Shown in pieces: positions 22,531-31,007 of a stretch of 33,342 nt of DNA (position 1 is the stretch's first letter; the number at the start of each line of letters is the position of its first letter). Under the pieces are notes generated by a model. The model was not told the DNA's origin and made no database searches. It saw nothing but the letters and a program-made list of their open reading frames with translations. The translations under genes were made by a program, and so were the position numbers. This stretch comes from Candidatus Rifleibacteriota bacterium (lineage in GTDB: Bacteria; Muiribacteriota; Ozemobacteria; Ozemobacterales; Ozemobacteraceae): the NCBI GenBank assembly GCA_024710355.1, contig JANJUX010000029.1, positions 1-33,342 of the forward strand, read 5' to 3'.

Positions 22531-23568
22531 ATGCGGCAGAATACACCAGCTCCAGTTTCATCAGCCTCAGACCACGAAAATCTGTTGCTGCTGTTTCTGC
22601 TTTTGCCTCTCTATTTCCAGATATGGGGAAGATTCGGGCAGAAGTTCGCCGTCGCCGCGCTGCTCAGCATGACGACGGGTGTTTGCTGCTGGTTTCTGTC
22701 GCTGATCTTTAAACCTGCTGCATCTGATAACCCGGAAAAAATAAAAAAATCCGAAAGCTCCGCCAGGCAAGGCCAATCTGACGAGCCGTGCCACCCGAAC
22801 AATCCAGACAATGCGTGCCTGCCCGCTGACCGCTTCGGCTGGCCGCTGTTTCTGCTGTTTCCGCTCCTCTGCCCGCTGGCACTGCCCCTCTGGCTGATTC
22901 CTGGCATTCTCGTCGTCACCTATTTGATTGTTTTCAATGGCTTTGGCGGTTTTGGCAGACACATTTTCAACCCGGTCGCCGTCGCTGTGGTTTTCATGCT
23001 CGTCGGTTATGACCACACTGCCAGTCTGCACGCAGTCCGACCCTTGCCAGGCCCATACGATGGCTTTACGGTCTGGAGCGCCGGCACGCCTGTGGCAATG
23101 CCGGTCTGGCAGATCTACGCCGAGGTGCCTGTCGATGCGCTTTTTCAGGCATCATTTTCCGGCTTGCTGCCGGCAATTCCGGGTTCTGCCTTCGGACTGC
23201 CACTGTTGCTGGCATCGATTATTCTGGCACTGGTTGCCGGGTATCGCCCTGTCTGGTGGGTAACTTCGGTGCTGGGGCTGCAGCTGGGGGGAATGCTTTT
23301 TAACGGTTATGCCAGCCTGAATATCTCCCCCCTGCACCCGCTTTATCTCGGAATAATCCCGACATTGCTGCTGGTGGCGGTTGTCGACCGCCATTCTCTG
23401 CCTGATGATATACCGGGCCAGATTATCAGCGGGCTGCTGTTCGCTTTCTTTGCCCTGCTTTTTATTTTCAGGTCGCCAGACCTGCTGGGGCCTGCCTATG
23501 GGCTTCTGTTGGCACAGATTTCCGCGCCGTTCGCCACCGATCTTGTCATGCGCAGGTTCAACACATGA
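22531..23568 (+). CDS. nqrB: NqrB/RnfD-family membrane subunit
   Basis: 345 residues from ATG 22531. A longer open frame upstream overlaps the promoter and is not credible, and no ribosome-binding site precedes this ATG. It is an NQR2/RnfD-type polytopic protein: FGGFGRHIFNPVAV (about 140-152) is the family FNP signature. SAGTP (183-187) replaces the usual SGATP, keeping T186 as the expected covalent FMN site. The C-terminus (AYGLLLAQISAPFATDLV) matches NqrB/RnfD ends. It is shorter than typical NqrB (about 410 residues). A charged Ser/Lys/Asn-rich loop (61-100) interrupts the N-terminal helices. It carries electrons through the membrane and forms part of the ion path. It starts an operon of five overlapping genes. 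Confidence 0.8.
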   Translation: MRQNTPAPVSSASDHENLLLLFLLLPLYFQIWGRFGQKFAVAALLSMTTGVCCWFLSLIFKPAASDNPEKIKKSESSARQGQSDEPCHPNNPDNACLPADRFGWPLFLLFPLLCPLALPLWLIPGILVVTYLIVFNGFGGFGRHIFNPVAVAVVFMLVGYDHTASLHAVRPLPGPYDGFTVWSAGTPVAMPVWQIYAEVPVDALFQASFSGLLPAIPGSAFGLPLLLASIILALVAGYRPVWWVTSVLGLQLGGMLFNGYASLNISPLHPLYLGIIPTLLLVAVVDRHSLPDDIPGQIISGLLFAFFALLFIFRSPDLLGPAYGLLLAQISAPFATDLVMRRFNT

Positions 23569-24146
23569 CGCCAGTCACTGACAGAAAAGACCTTGAATTC
23601 ATGCTGCTGCTCGCTTCGTTTTGCGCGCTGCTGCTTATCATGACCCGCGCTGCAATTGGTGAACGCGCCGAAATCAGCCTGCGTTCCGTCGATGCCATTC
23701 TGCAGATTGCCGGCGAAGAAACTCTGCCGATCGAAGAGCAGCTGCTCGAACGCTTTAACCAGCTTTTCAGCCGCCGCGCCGGTGGCCGTATCAAATTCTG
23801 GCAGGGCAGTCGGCGCCCCGAACTGTGGGCCTGCGAAGCCACCGGCAACGGCATGTGGGCCGAAATAACTCTGGCGTTTATCATCGATACCGCAACGGGC
23901 CGTCTGCTTGGTCTGCGAGTCGTCAAACAGAACGAAACCGCCGGGCTTGGCAGTCTGATTACCGATGAAAATTTCAGCGAAAAATTCGCCGGGCTGCATG
24001 CAGCAGCCGGTGTCGCTCTTGCCCCTTTCAAGGCCCTCGATAATCAATTCGATGCGGTAACCGGTGCCACCACCAGCTCGAAGGCGGTCGAGAAAATTCT
24101 CAACCGGGCGCTCACAGAACTGAAAAAGCTCAGAGGTGCTGCATGA
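23565..24146 (+). CDS. nqrC: NqrC/RnfG-family FMN-binding subunit
   Basis: 193 residues; ATGA overlap with nqrB. One N-terminal helix (about 11-30) anchors a periplasmic FMN domain. ETAGLGSLITDENFSEKF (about 124-141) is the conserved FMN-binding stretch, and DAVTGATTSS (163-172) is the flavinylation motif with T169 as the expected attachment residue. It is a little shorter than usual NqrC (about 250), closer to RnfG. In NQR and RNF this flavin faces the periplasm and is the point from which electrons could leave to a cytochrome. Confidence 0.9.
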   Translation: MTPVTDRKDLEFMLLLASFCALLLIMTRAAIGERAEISLRSVDAILQIAGEETLPIEEQLLERFNQLFSRRAGGRIKFWQGSRRPELWACEATGNGMWAEITLAFIIDTATGRLLGLRVVKQNETAGLGSLITDENFSEKFAGLHAAAGVALAPFKALDNQFDAVTGATTSSKAVEKILNRALTELKKLRGAA

Positions 24147-24745
24147 ATTATCTGAGAACGATCTGGCAGGGCATGGTGCCGGCAAACCCGGTATTTGTAA
24201 TGGCGCTTGGCCTGTGTTCGACCCTGGCCGTCACGCTCAGGGTCGAAAATGCTTTTTTCATGGCGGTCATGGTCGGGGCGACAACGATATTCAGTTCGCT
24301 CATCATTTCGCTGCTGCGCTACCGGATTCCTTTCCGGTTCAGACTGATTTCGTATATGCTTGTCGTCGTGACGGCCGTAATCTCGGTCGAACAACTGCTC
24401 AGAGCCTGGTATCCCGACATGGCGCGCGCCCTTGGCCCCTACGTCGGCCTGATTGTCACCAATTGCGTCGTTATGGGCCGCCTCGAAGCCTATGCGGTTT
24501 CACACCGACCGGCCGAGTCGTTCTGCGATGCTCTCGGGGTGTCGCTCGGTTATCTGTTTGTACTGCTCGGTATTTCAGGCATTCGCGAACTGCTCGGCGA
24601 TGGCACACTCTGGGGGCTGTCGGTAATGCCTGAGTTTTACATTGCCTGCCGGGTTTTTAATTCGCCACCAGGCGCTTTCATCGTATTTGCCGGGTTGCTG
24701 TATCTGGTTAACCGCCTGCGGGCTGCAGCATGGAGGGAAAGCTGA
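24143..24745 (+). CDS. nqrD: NqrD/RnfE-family membrane subunit
   Basis: 200 residues; ATGA overlap with nqrC. About six membrane helices. NPVFVMALGLCSTLAV (15-30) and VGLIVTNCVVMGRLEAYA (101-118) are family signatures. C25 and C108 are the two cysteines that, with two from NqrE, hold the iron-sulfur centre inside the membrane. The AVMVGATTIFSSLIISLLRY and RAWYPDMARALGPY segments resemble NqrD more than RnfE. It should form the inverted pseudo-symmetric pair with NqrE that moves electrons across the membrane. Confidence 0.9.
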   Translation: MNYLRTIWQGMVPANPVFVMALGLCSTLAVTLRVENAFFMAVMVGATTIFSSLIISLLRYRIPFRFRLISYMLVVVTAVISVEQLLRAWYPDMARALGPYVGLIVTNCVVMGRLEAYAVSHRPAESFCDALGVSLGYLFVLLGISGIRELLGDGTLWGLSVMPEFYIACRVFNSPPGAFIVFAGLLYLVNRLRAAAWRES

Positions 24746-25350
24746 TGGAAAGCCATCTGACCACACCCCTGCTCACCATCCTTTTTACCGCCGCCATTAC
24801 CGAGAACATGGGTCTGTATTTCTTTCTCGGCACCTGCCCGCTGCTTTCGATTTCTTCGGATCTCAGGGCATCGCTGCAGATGGGGATTACCGTCAGTCTG
24901 GTGATGCTGCTGACCGTTGCCGCCAACTTTGCCATCTTCCATGGCATTCTCGCGCCACTCGGACTTGAATACCTGCAGCTGCTGTTCTTCATTTTAACCA
25001 TAGCTGCAGTGACCCAGCTGCTCGAAGAATTTCTCGACCGTTTTTTTCCGGCCGTTCACGCCTCATTCGGAATTTTTCTGCCACTTATCGCAGTTAACTG
25101 TGCCATTCTTGGCGTTTCGATGTTTGCGATACTGCGCGAATATGACCTGTTCAGTTCTCTTGCCTTTGCCGCCGGCAGCGGCCTGGGCTGGTCACTGGTT
25201 CTGTGTCTGATCGCTTCATTGCGGCGCCGCATCGAACTGGCGGCGGTTTCGCCGCATCTCGGTCGCACCGGTGTTACCATGTTGATTGCCGCAGTGATGG
25301 CAATGGCTTTTACCGGCCTTGCAGGCCTGTTCAACGGAGGCAGTCTGTGA
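24745..25350 (+). CDS. nqrE: NqrE/RnfA-family membrane subunit
   Basis: 201 residues. I choose ATG 24745, overlapping the nqrD stop (TGATG) with GGAGGG at ideal spacing; an ATG at 24730 would add five residues. Six helices. C31 (FFLGTC) and C119 (LIAVNCAILG) are the iron-sulfur ligands matching C25 and C108 of NqrD. ENMGLYFFLG, FLPLIAVNCAILGV and the GSGLGWSLV segment follow NqrE of Na+-NQR closely. Presence of both cysteine pairs argues that the membrane centre is assembled. Confidence 0.9.
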   Translation: MESHLTTPLLTILFTAAITENMGLYFFLGTCPLLSISSDLRASLQMGITVSLVMLLTVAANFAIFHGILAPLGLEYLQLLFFILTIAAVTQLLEEFLDRFFPAVHASFGIFLPLIAVNCAILGVSMFAILREYDLFSSLAFAAGSGLGWSLVLCLIASLRRRIELAAVSPHLGRTGVTMLIAAVMAMAFTGLAGLFNGGSL

Positions 25351-26447
25351 TGCAGTATGTTCTGACGCTTCTGCTGATCAATGCTTTCGTGCTGCTGCTG
25401 TGCGGGGTTCTGACCCTGGCCGGCCGGCTGCTGCGGCAGGCCGGCCGGGCCAGGCTGCAGATCAACGAGCAACCCCGAGAAGCTGAATGTGGGCAGAGTC
25501 TGCTGAATGCCCTGGCGCAGCAGAATGTTTTTCTGCCGGCCGCCTGCGGCGGTAAAGGCACCTGCGGCTGCTGCGAAGTCAGGGTCACCGAAGGCGGCAG
25601 CCCGGCAACCACACTTGAAAAGCTGCAGCTGCACGCCGACCGGCTGGCGGCACTGGCACGCCTGGCCTGTCAGACCAAAGTGCGCGGTGATATGAAAGTT
25701 GAAGTCGCGGCCGCCCTGCTCGGCGCCGGTGCCTATGTGGCCACTCTCGAAAGCAGCGAAAAAGTGGCTGCAGATATCAGAACCCTGCGCTTCCGACTGC
25801 CTGAAGGCAAAAATCTTCAGTTTCTGCCCGGTCAGTATATGCAGATCGTCTTTAATCAGCCCTGGGAAAGAGTTCTGCGCGCCTATTCAATTTCATCATC
25901 GCCAGCCGAAAAACAGAGCTTTTCGCTCGATGTGCAGCTGGTTGCCGGCGGTCTGGTCAGCAGTCACCTGCACGCCATGCAACCCGGTGACCAGATTGAA
26001 GTTACCGGTCCTTTCGGCGACATGACCCTGTCGCCACAGCAGCATACCAGCCCGCTGCTGCTGGTTGCCGGCGGGGTTGGTCTGGCACCGCTGCGCTCTA
26101 TGGTAGCAGCACTGCAGGCAACCGGTTTTTCTGCCCCGGTTTTTCTTTTTCACGGCGCCCGCAGCCGCGAAAACCTCTACAACGAAGAATTTTTCCGCAC
26201 GCTTGCCCGCAGCTGCCACAACTTTCATTATTTCCCGGCGCTTTCCCGGCCAATGCTTGAAGACGGCTGGACCGGCCCCAAGGGCATGATTCACCAGATT
26301 CTCGCAGAAAAATTGCCGACCTTGCCGGCCGCCGGGCTGCTGGCTTTCGTTTGTGGCCCGAAGCCGATGATGGAAGCCGTCAGCAAAGTTCTTGTTGCGG
26401 GAAACCTGCCCTCTGATAGAATATTTACCGATCCGTTCGATTTTTGA
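25350..26447 (+). CDS. nqrF: NqrF, NADH-oxidising 2Fe-2S/FAD subunit
   Basis: 365 residues from ATG 25350 (TGATG overlap with nqrE, GGAGG upstream). One N-terminal helix (3-25) anchors a ferredoxin domain with C66, C72, C75 and C107. A ferredoxin-NADP reductase module follows: RAYSISSSP (177-185, FAD), GGVGLAPLRSM (241-251, NADH) and VCGPKPMM (334-341), ending in an aromatic DPFDF. This is the entry point for NADH electrons in Na+-NQR and does not exist in RNF, which uses RnfB/RnfC. Slightly short against the usual 407 residues. It identifies the cluster as NQR-type. Confidence 0.92.
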   Translation: MQYVLTLLLINAFVLLLCGVLTLAGRLLRQAGRARLQINEQPREAECGQSLLNALAQQNVFLPAACGGKGTCGCCEVRVTEGGSPATTLEKLQLHADRLAALARLACQTKVRGDMKVEVAAALLGAGAYVATLESSEKVAADIRTLRFRLPEGKNLQFLPGQYMQIVFNQPWERVLRAYSISSSPAEKQSFSLDVQLVAGGLVSSHLHAMQPGDQIEVTGPFGDMTLSPQQHTSPLLLVAGGVGLAPLRSMVAALQATGFSAPVFLFHGARSRENLYNEEFFRTLARSCHNFHYFPALSRPMLEDGWTGPKGMIHQILAEKLPTLPAAGLLAFVCGPKPMMEAVSKVLVAGNLPSDRIFTDPFDF

Positions 26448-26479
26448 AGCGACTTCAGCTGCAAAGGGGAGTGAAAACA

Positions 26480-27691
26480 TTGCTTAACACCAGTCGAAAT
26501 TCGAAACAGGCTCCGTTGCCCAGATATGACCTTATAATAGCGCTGTTTTCGCTTGTCGCCATTGCATTGGTGTTTTTCTCGCCGGCTTATGCCCAGACCG
26601 CTTCCGGGCCTGCCGATGCAGAATCCCTGGCGGAACCGGTCGTGCCTGTGGTGCAGATCAATTACACCTCTTCGGTGGTCACCAGCGACGAAACCTCACG
26701 CTGCCTCAACTGCCACGCTTCGCGCCAGATCAAACTCGTCGAAACCTGGGAAAAAAGCACGCACGCCCGCAACGGCGTTGGCTGCTACGAATGTCACAAA
26801 GCCAATCCGGCCGATCCGGCCGCTAAAAACGGCCATTTCGGATTCTCGGTGCAGCTGCCGGTTTCACCACTGACCTGCGCTGCCTGCCACCCGGCGCAAT
26901 ATGCCTCTTTCGCTTCTTCCAGTCATGCCCTGGCTTTCGAAACGATAAAAAACCAGCCGCTGCGCACCAGTTCACCGGCGCTGTTCGAAAGCACCTGCGC
27001 CGTTTGCCATGGCAACGAACTGCAGATGAAACGCGGTCGGCCATTGAATCATACCTGGCCAAACCATGGTATTGGCCGCATCAATACTGACGGCAGCCGC
27101 GGCAACTGCGCTGCCTGCCACGGTCACCACGATGACTCGCTCGAACGCGCCCGCAGCCCCGAAACCTGTGCCCGCTGCCACCGCGGTGACACCGGCCCGG
27201 CTTATGAATCCTGGAAAGCCTCGCGCCACGGCACCGACTGGCATCTTACGGCTGCCAGCACCGATTTTAACCGCAAACAGCTGATTCCGGTCGAAACTCC
27301 GTTGAAGCGCCCAGACTGCTTTGTTTGTCACATCGCTCCGGCAGCTGCTAACGCCACCGCCACTCACAACCCCGGCGAACGCCTTTCCTGGAAACTGGCC
27401 GCCATGCACAGTGCGCATACAGAAAACTGGGGCGACAAGCGCATGTTGATGCAGAATTCATGCCGCAACTGCCACGCCGGAACTGAAATCGACATGTATT
27501 ACCGCCGTCTCGACGCAGCAGTGCTCGAATTCAACCGTCTTGCCTCAGAAGCGGCAATTCTGGCCGGCTCTGATCGCAAGGCCCTCGACCGCATCAAAGG
27601 TGCGGCAATAAAAGGCCGCGTCGGAGCGGCAATGCTGAGCCCTCTGCACACCAGAGAAGCCATCGAAAAACTTGAATCAGAAAAGCCCTGA
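26480..27691 (+). CDS. Octaheme cytochrome c, HAO (hydroxylamine oxidoreductase) family
   Basis: 403 residues if translation starts at TTG 26480, eight bases after AGGGGAG; a GTG at 26471 and a TTG at 26444 are in frame but badly placed. Residues 17-38 are a signal peptide ending AYA. Eight CXXCH sites begin at C75, C102, C133, C173, C210, C230, C280 and C328. The surroundings match the HAO family: TWEKSTHARNGVGCYECH, WPNHGIGRINTDGS, CAACHGHHDDSLE, the PETCARCHRG segment, and NPGERLSWKLAA before heme 8. It is shorter than Nitrosomonas HAO (about 570). Reductive members exist in bacteria that reduce nitrite; whether the crosslinking Tyr of oxidative HAO is present needs alignment. It lies 32 nt after nqrF in the same direction, so it is probably in the nqr operon. 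Confidence 0.85.
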   Translation: MLNTSRNSKQAPLPRYDLIIALFSLVAIALVFFSPAYAQTASGPADAESLAEPVVPVVQINYTSSVVTSDETSRCLNCHASRQIKLVETWEKSTHARNGVGCYECHKANPADPAAKNGHFGFSVQLPVSPLTCAACHPAQYASFASSSHALAFETIKNQPLRTSSPALFESTCAVCHGNELQMKRGRPLNHTWPNHGIGRINTDGSRGNCAACHGHHDDSLERARSPETCARCHRGDTGPAYESWKASRHGTDWHLTAASTDFNRKQLIPVETPLKRPDCFVCHIAPAAANATATHNPGERLSWKLAAMHSAHTENWGDKRMLMQNSCRNCHAGTEIDMYYRRLDAAVLEFNRLASEAAILAGSDRKALDRIKGAAIKGRVGAAMLSPLHTREAIEKLESEKP

Positions 27692-27830
27692 AACTGCCTT
27701 TGCCGATTCTTCCGGCTCTTGAATGGCATGCAGTCGCAATATATAGTTGCATAAAGAGGTCGGGCCGCCGAACCGGTCAACCAGAATTTGATTTTACAGT
27801 AATCAATAAAGAATTGGAGAATACAGAATT

Positions 27831-29531
27831 ATGAGCGAAACCAGCCAGGTCGACCCTTCATATGGCCCACAGCCAGCTCAGCCAGTCGCAGATTCTGCTG
27901 GCGGCAATAAATCATCTAATTCTTTTGCGCGGCGGGCCACGTTTTTTAACACAATTCTCCTGCCGTTTATACTGATTTCGATTTTTGCTGAGTTCTATTC
28001 CAATTCCTTTCTCATGGCCTTTCTCGTCGATAACTCAAAGGCAGTGCAGATCGCCCGCGAAAGCGGCGAAGCCAACTCTTCGCTGATTCAGCAGGCAATT
28101 GCCGATCGCCGCATGTTTTCACCCGGCACCCAGGGAGAAATTGCAATCTCGCAAAAGAGCGATGACGTAAAGCTTCACATCAAGGGTGAATTTTATACGG
28201 CCGGTATCAGACTGCTCTCGATTCTGCTGCTGTATTTCTGGCTGCGGCCCCTGTTCGCTTTTATAAAAAAAGGCGATGAAAGTCAGCGACCGGCTGCCGA
28301 GGCGCGTTATAACAATTTTTACCGCGCCGTATTTTCCTATTTCATCTTCGCACACCTGATCTGGTTCATTTCATCGACTTTTAAACACACTCTGCCTGAA
28401 AACCTGCCGGTCGCCGTCGGTTACCACCTTTTCTGGTGGGTGATCGAGTGCTATCTGTTCTATCTATTTCTCGAACCTTCACTGTTTCTTTATGTCAGCG
28501 GCCTTTTCGCCCGCAACGGGCAACCCGCCGGGCGCTCCAGCCTGAGTATCTACATGAAGCTCGTCAGTATGATGATTTTTCTCGTGCTGCTGCCAATGGC
28601 GATTCTTGCTGCCAGTATTCACAAAGATTACTTCTATCTGGCCGAATACAAGATGAACGGCCTGATTCTCATCGTCACCTCGGCGGCTTTTCTCATCGGC
28701 AACATGCAGCTGCTGTTCAAGTCTATTCAGCAGCCGCTCGATGTGCTCGGCGACAAGATGCAGAGCCTCGCCGATGGTGATTTCAACGTGAAGACTTCGG
28801 TGTTTTTCAACGACGAAATCGGTCGTCTGAAGCTCCACTTCAACTGCATGGTCGATCAGATTAAAGAGCGTGAAGAGCTGAAAGACACCTTTGGCAAATA
28901 CGTGTCGATCGAGATTGCCCGTCATCTCATCGAGAACCGCAAAGTTTCGCTCGGCGGCGAAAACATCGCCGCCACGGTGCTGTTTTCCGATATCCGCAAT
29001 TTCACGACGATGAGCGAGCAGATGTCGCCTGAAGAGGTCGTTTCCATGCTCAATTCCTACTTCAGCTACATCACCGAACCGGTCATGGAAAACCACGGCG
29101 TTATCAACAAATTCATCGGTGACGCCGTGATGGCCATTTTTACGCCGCATCTCGGCTCTGACAACCATGTTGAAGATGCGATCAATGCCGCCCTGGGCAT
29201 GCGCCAGCGTCTCGCCGAACTGAACGCTTCCGGGCAGCTGAAAATGCCGGTTCGCTTCGGGGTCGGCCTCAACACCGGAAATCTGGTCGCCGGCAATATC
29301 GGCACCGAAAAGCGCTTTGAATACACGGTGATCGGCGACACGGTCAACGTCGCCTCGCGCATGGAATCGCTTTCGAAAAACTTAGACCACGACATCATTC
29401 TGAGTCAGGCCACGGTTGATCAGATTCCGTCAGGTTTTGCCGCACGACTGCAGCTCGAAAAGACAGAACCGGTTCAGATCAAGGGAAAAAGCCAGCCGGC
29501 CGCGGTGTATAAGCTGCTGGGCCGGGCCTGA
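27831..29531 (+). CDS. Membrane class III adenylate/guanylate cyclase with HAMP domain
   Basis: 566 residues, ATG with GGAGA upstream. The N-terminus is disordered and Pro/Ser-rich (1-30). About six membrane helices follow (near 40-64, 122-145, 165-185, 196-222, 243-262, 276-293). A HAMP linker (about 293-345) precedes the cyclase domain (375-560). Catalytic residues are visible: metal ligands D387 (FSDIRNF) and D431 (FIGDAVM), base-reading K427 (NKFIGD) and D503 (IGDTVN), transition-state R510 (VASRME). K427/D503 fit ATP over GTP. The enzyme should make cAMP in response to an unknown membrane or periplasmic signal. The CNBD protein at 13794 is a possible but doubtful receiver. Confidence 0.9.
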   Translation: MSETSQVDPSYGPQPAQPVADSAGGNKSSNSFARRATFFNTILLPFILISIFAEFYSNSFLMAFLVDNSKAVQIARESGEANSSLIQQAIADRRMFSPGTQGEIAISQKSDDVKLHIKGEFYTAGIRLLSILLLYFWLRPLFAFIKKGDESQRPAAEARYNNFYRAVFSYFIFAHLIWFISSTFKHTLPENLPVAVGYHLFWWVIECYLFYLFLEPSLFLYVSGLFARNGQPAGRSSLSIYMKLVSMMIFLVLLPMAILAASIHKDYFYLAEYKMNGLILIVTSAAFLIGNMQLLFKSIQQPLDVLGDKMQSLADGDFNVKTSVFFNDEIGRLKLHFNCMVDQIKEREELKDTFGKYVSIEIARHLIENRKVSLGGENIAATVLFSDIRNFTTMSEQMSPEEVVSMLNSYFSYITEPVMENHGVINKFIGDAVMAIFTPHLGSDNHVEDAINAALGMRQRLAELNASGQLKMPVRFGVGLNTGNLVAGNIGTEKRFEYTVIGDTVNVASRMESLSKNLDHDIILSQATVDQIPSGFAARLQLEKTEPVQIKGKSQPAAVYKLLGRA

Positions 29532-29536
29532 GCCGG

Positions 29537-30796
29537 TCAGTGCCTGGCGCGGCGCGGGTTGCGGCTGAGGTGTTTCCAGGAGTTGAACATATGACGGTAG
29601 CTGAGAGCCGAGGCCAGGTAGCAGGCAAAAGCGATCAGCAGCGAAACATCGTAGCCCCAGTTTTTGATTACCCCGCCCGAAAAGAACATTGCAAAAGCCC
29701 AGGTCAGGTTCCAGGCCATGCTGTCGACGGCTGAAGCCCGCGAGCGAAGTTCGGCCGGGATGATTTCCATCATCGTTTCCTGGCGCATTGGCACGCACAT
29801 ATTCATGAAAGCACCCCTGAAAACGAAGCAGACCGCGCAGACCCAGAACTCGTGCCGCCAGGCCATCAGCGCCATGAAGGGCAGCGAACAAAGCTGTGAA
29901 TAAACGACGCCGCGAATGAGGCCGAAGCGGCCGGCAATTGCCGGGGAAAGAATCGAACCGAGGGCGGTGCCGAACTGACCAAGGGCAAAGACGAAGCCGA
30001 TCTGCGGAATGCTCGACCCGACCCAGTCGCGGAAATACAGATTGAAATAAGGCACGATCATACCGGCGCCAAAGCCGATCAGAGCGTTACAGAAAGCAAA
30101 GCGGCCGATCAGCAGCCATGGTGTTTCGAGAGGGGCTTTGTCGTGGTTGTCGCGGTGCGGCTCTTTTTTTTCATTGGCATGTTCGCTTCTGCCGGCCATT
30201 CCGAATGAGGGTATCAGGGCAAAGAAGATAAAGATTATGCCGACCCAGAGTGAATATTGCAGCCGATCGGCATCAGAGGCGGCGCCTGCGGGGTTGAGCA
30301 GCTTGAATATTCTGGGCAGCCAGCCGGCGATAAAGCCGGCAAAAACGCTGGTTATCCACATCAGGGTGACGTTGACGCTGAAAATATATTTGCGCTGGCG
30401 GTGCCGGCCGTTTTCCTGCAGATAGGGCAGAACTGAAACCATCATTGCGCCGCTGCCGGTGCCGGCAAGAAAGGCAGCCGCGAACAGCGGGTAAAGCGAG
30501 CGGGTCAGCCCGAGCACCGAATAGCCGGTGCCGAGCAGCAGAACTCCCAGTAGATACGTGGTTCGGCGCGAGGCCCGGTCTGCCAGCCAGCCCATCGGTA
30601 TCGACATGATGGCGGCACAGAGCGACTGGGCGGCGAGCAGCCTGCCGATCATTTCCTCAGAATAGCCGATTTCGCGCAGATAGAGGTTGAGCAGCACCGA
30701 AAACACGCCGGTGCCGATGCCAAGAAGCGCCTGCGCTGAAAACAGCCTCAGAATCGAGGCCGGAAAAGTTCTGATGATCAGCAGCATCTTGTGCAT
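29537..30796 (-). CDS. MFS transporter
   Basis: 419 residues from ATG 30796, read leftwards; an in-frame GTG at 30853 would add 19 residues that look like leader sequence. The start has only a weak GGAACGA site. Twelve hydrophobic helices can be counted, with the loop 2-3 signature MGWLADRASRR near residue 65 and a long charged central loop (HANEKKEPHRDNHDK). The tail is Arg-rich. No substrate is indicated. It converges on the cyclase gene with 5 nt between stop codons, and is divergent from the arsenic operon, sharing its control region. Confidence 0.85.
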   Translation of the reverse strand: MHKMLLIIRTFPASILRLFSAQALLGIGTGVFSVLLNLYLREIGYSEEMIGRLLAAQSLCAAIMSIPMGWLADRASRRTTYLLGVLLLGTGYSVLGLTRSLYPLFAAAFLAGTGSGAMMVSVLPYLQENGRHRQRKYIFSVNVTLMWITSVFAGFIAGWLPRIFKLLNPAGAASDADRLQYSLWVGIIFIFFALIPSFGMAGRSEHANEKKEPHRDNHDKAPLETPWLLIGRFAFCNALIGFGAGMIVPYFNLYFRDWVGSSIPQIGFVFALGQFGTALGSILSPAIAGRFGLIRGVVYSQLCSLPFMALMAWRHEFWVCAVCFVFRGAFMNMCVPMRQETMMEIIPAELRSRASAVDSMAWNLTWAFAMFFSGGVIKNWGYDVSLLIAFACYLASALSYRHMFNSWKHLSRNPRRARH

Positions 30797-30908
30797 TGTC
30801 GAGTCGTTCCAGAGCCGGAACCAGGCAGCCACAAATGAATTGAAAAGATACACAGCATTTCAGCGAAGCCGATAAAACCATCAAAAAAACCGGTTTTTTC
30901 GCCCCCTG

Positions 30909-30937
30909 ATTCTGCTTCAGCCCTGCTGCAAAGTCAA
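30909..30937 (-). promoter_or_regulatory. Candidate promoter of the MFS gene
   Basis: On the minus strand TTGACT (30937 to 30932), a 17-bp spacer and CAGAAT (30914 to 30909). The -35 is close to consensus and the -10 is weak. It would give a leader of about 100 nt. Confidence 0.35.
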
Positions 30938-30957
30938 TAGCGCAAAAAATAGATTTT

Positions 30958-30979
30958 CATTTCGTTGCGTGGCGAAATG
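30958..30979. promoter_or_regulatory. Inverted repeat, candidate ArsR operator
   Basis: CATTTCG (30958-30964) and CGAAATG (30973-30979) form a 7-bp inverted repeat with an 8-nt centre, 28 nt before the arsR start, where an autoregulatory ArsR operator would lie. It is between the divergent arsR and MFS genes, so both could be controlled. Confidence 0.45.
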
Positions 30980-31007
30980 TGATAGGTTTGGTGTTGAGGT
31001 GAAAAAA

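Noticed and set aside
22531..26447. Reading the cluster as an RNF complex (rnfDGEA)
   Set aside because: NqrF is unique to Na+-NQR, and no RnfB or RnfC is present. NqrD and NqrE resemble NQR members more than RNF ones.
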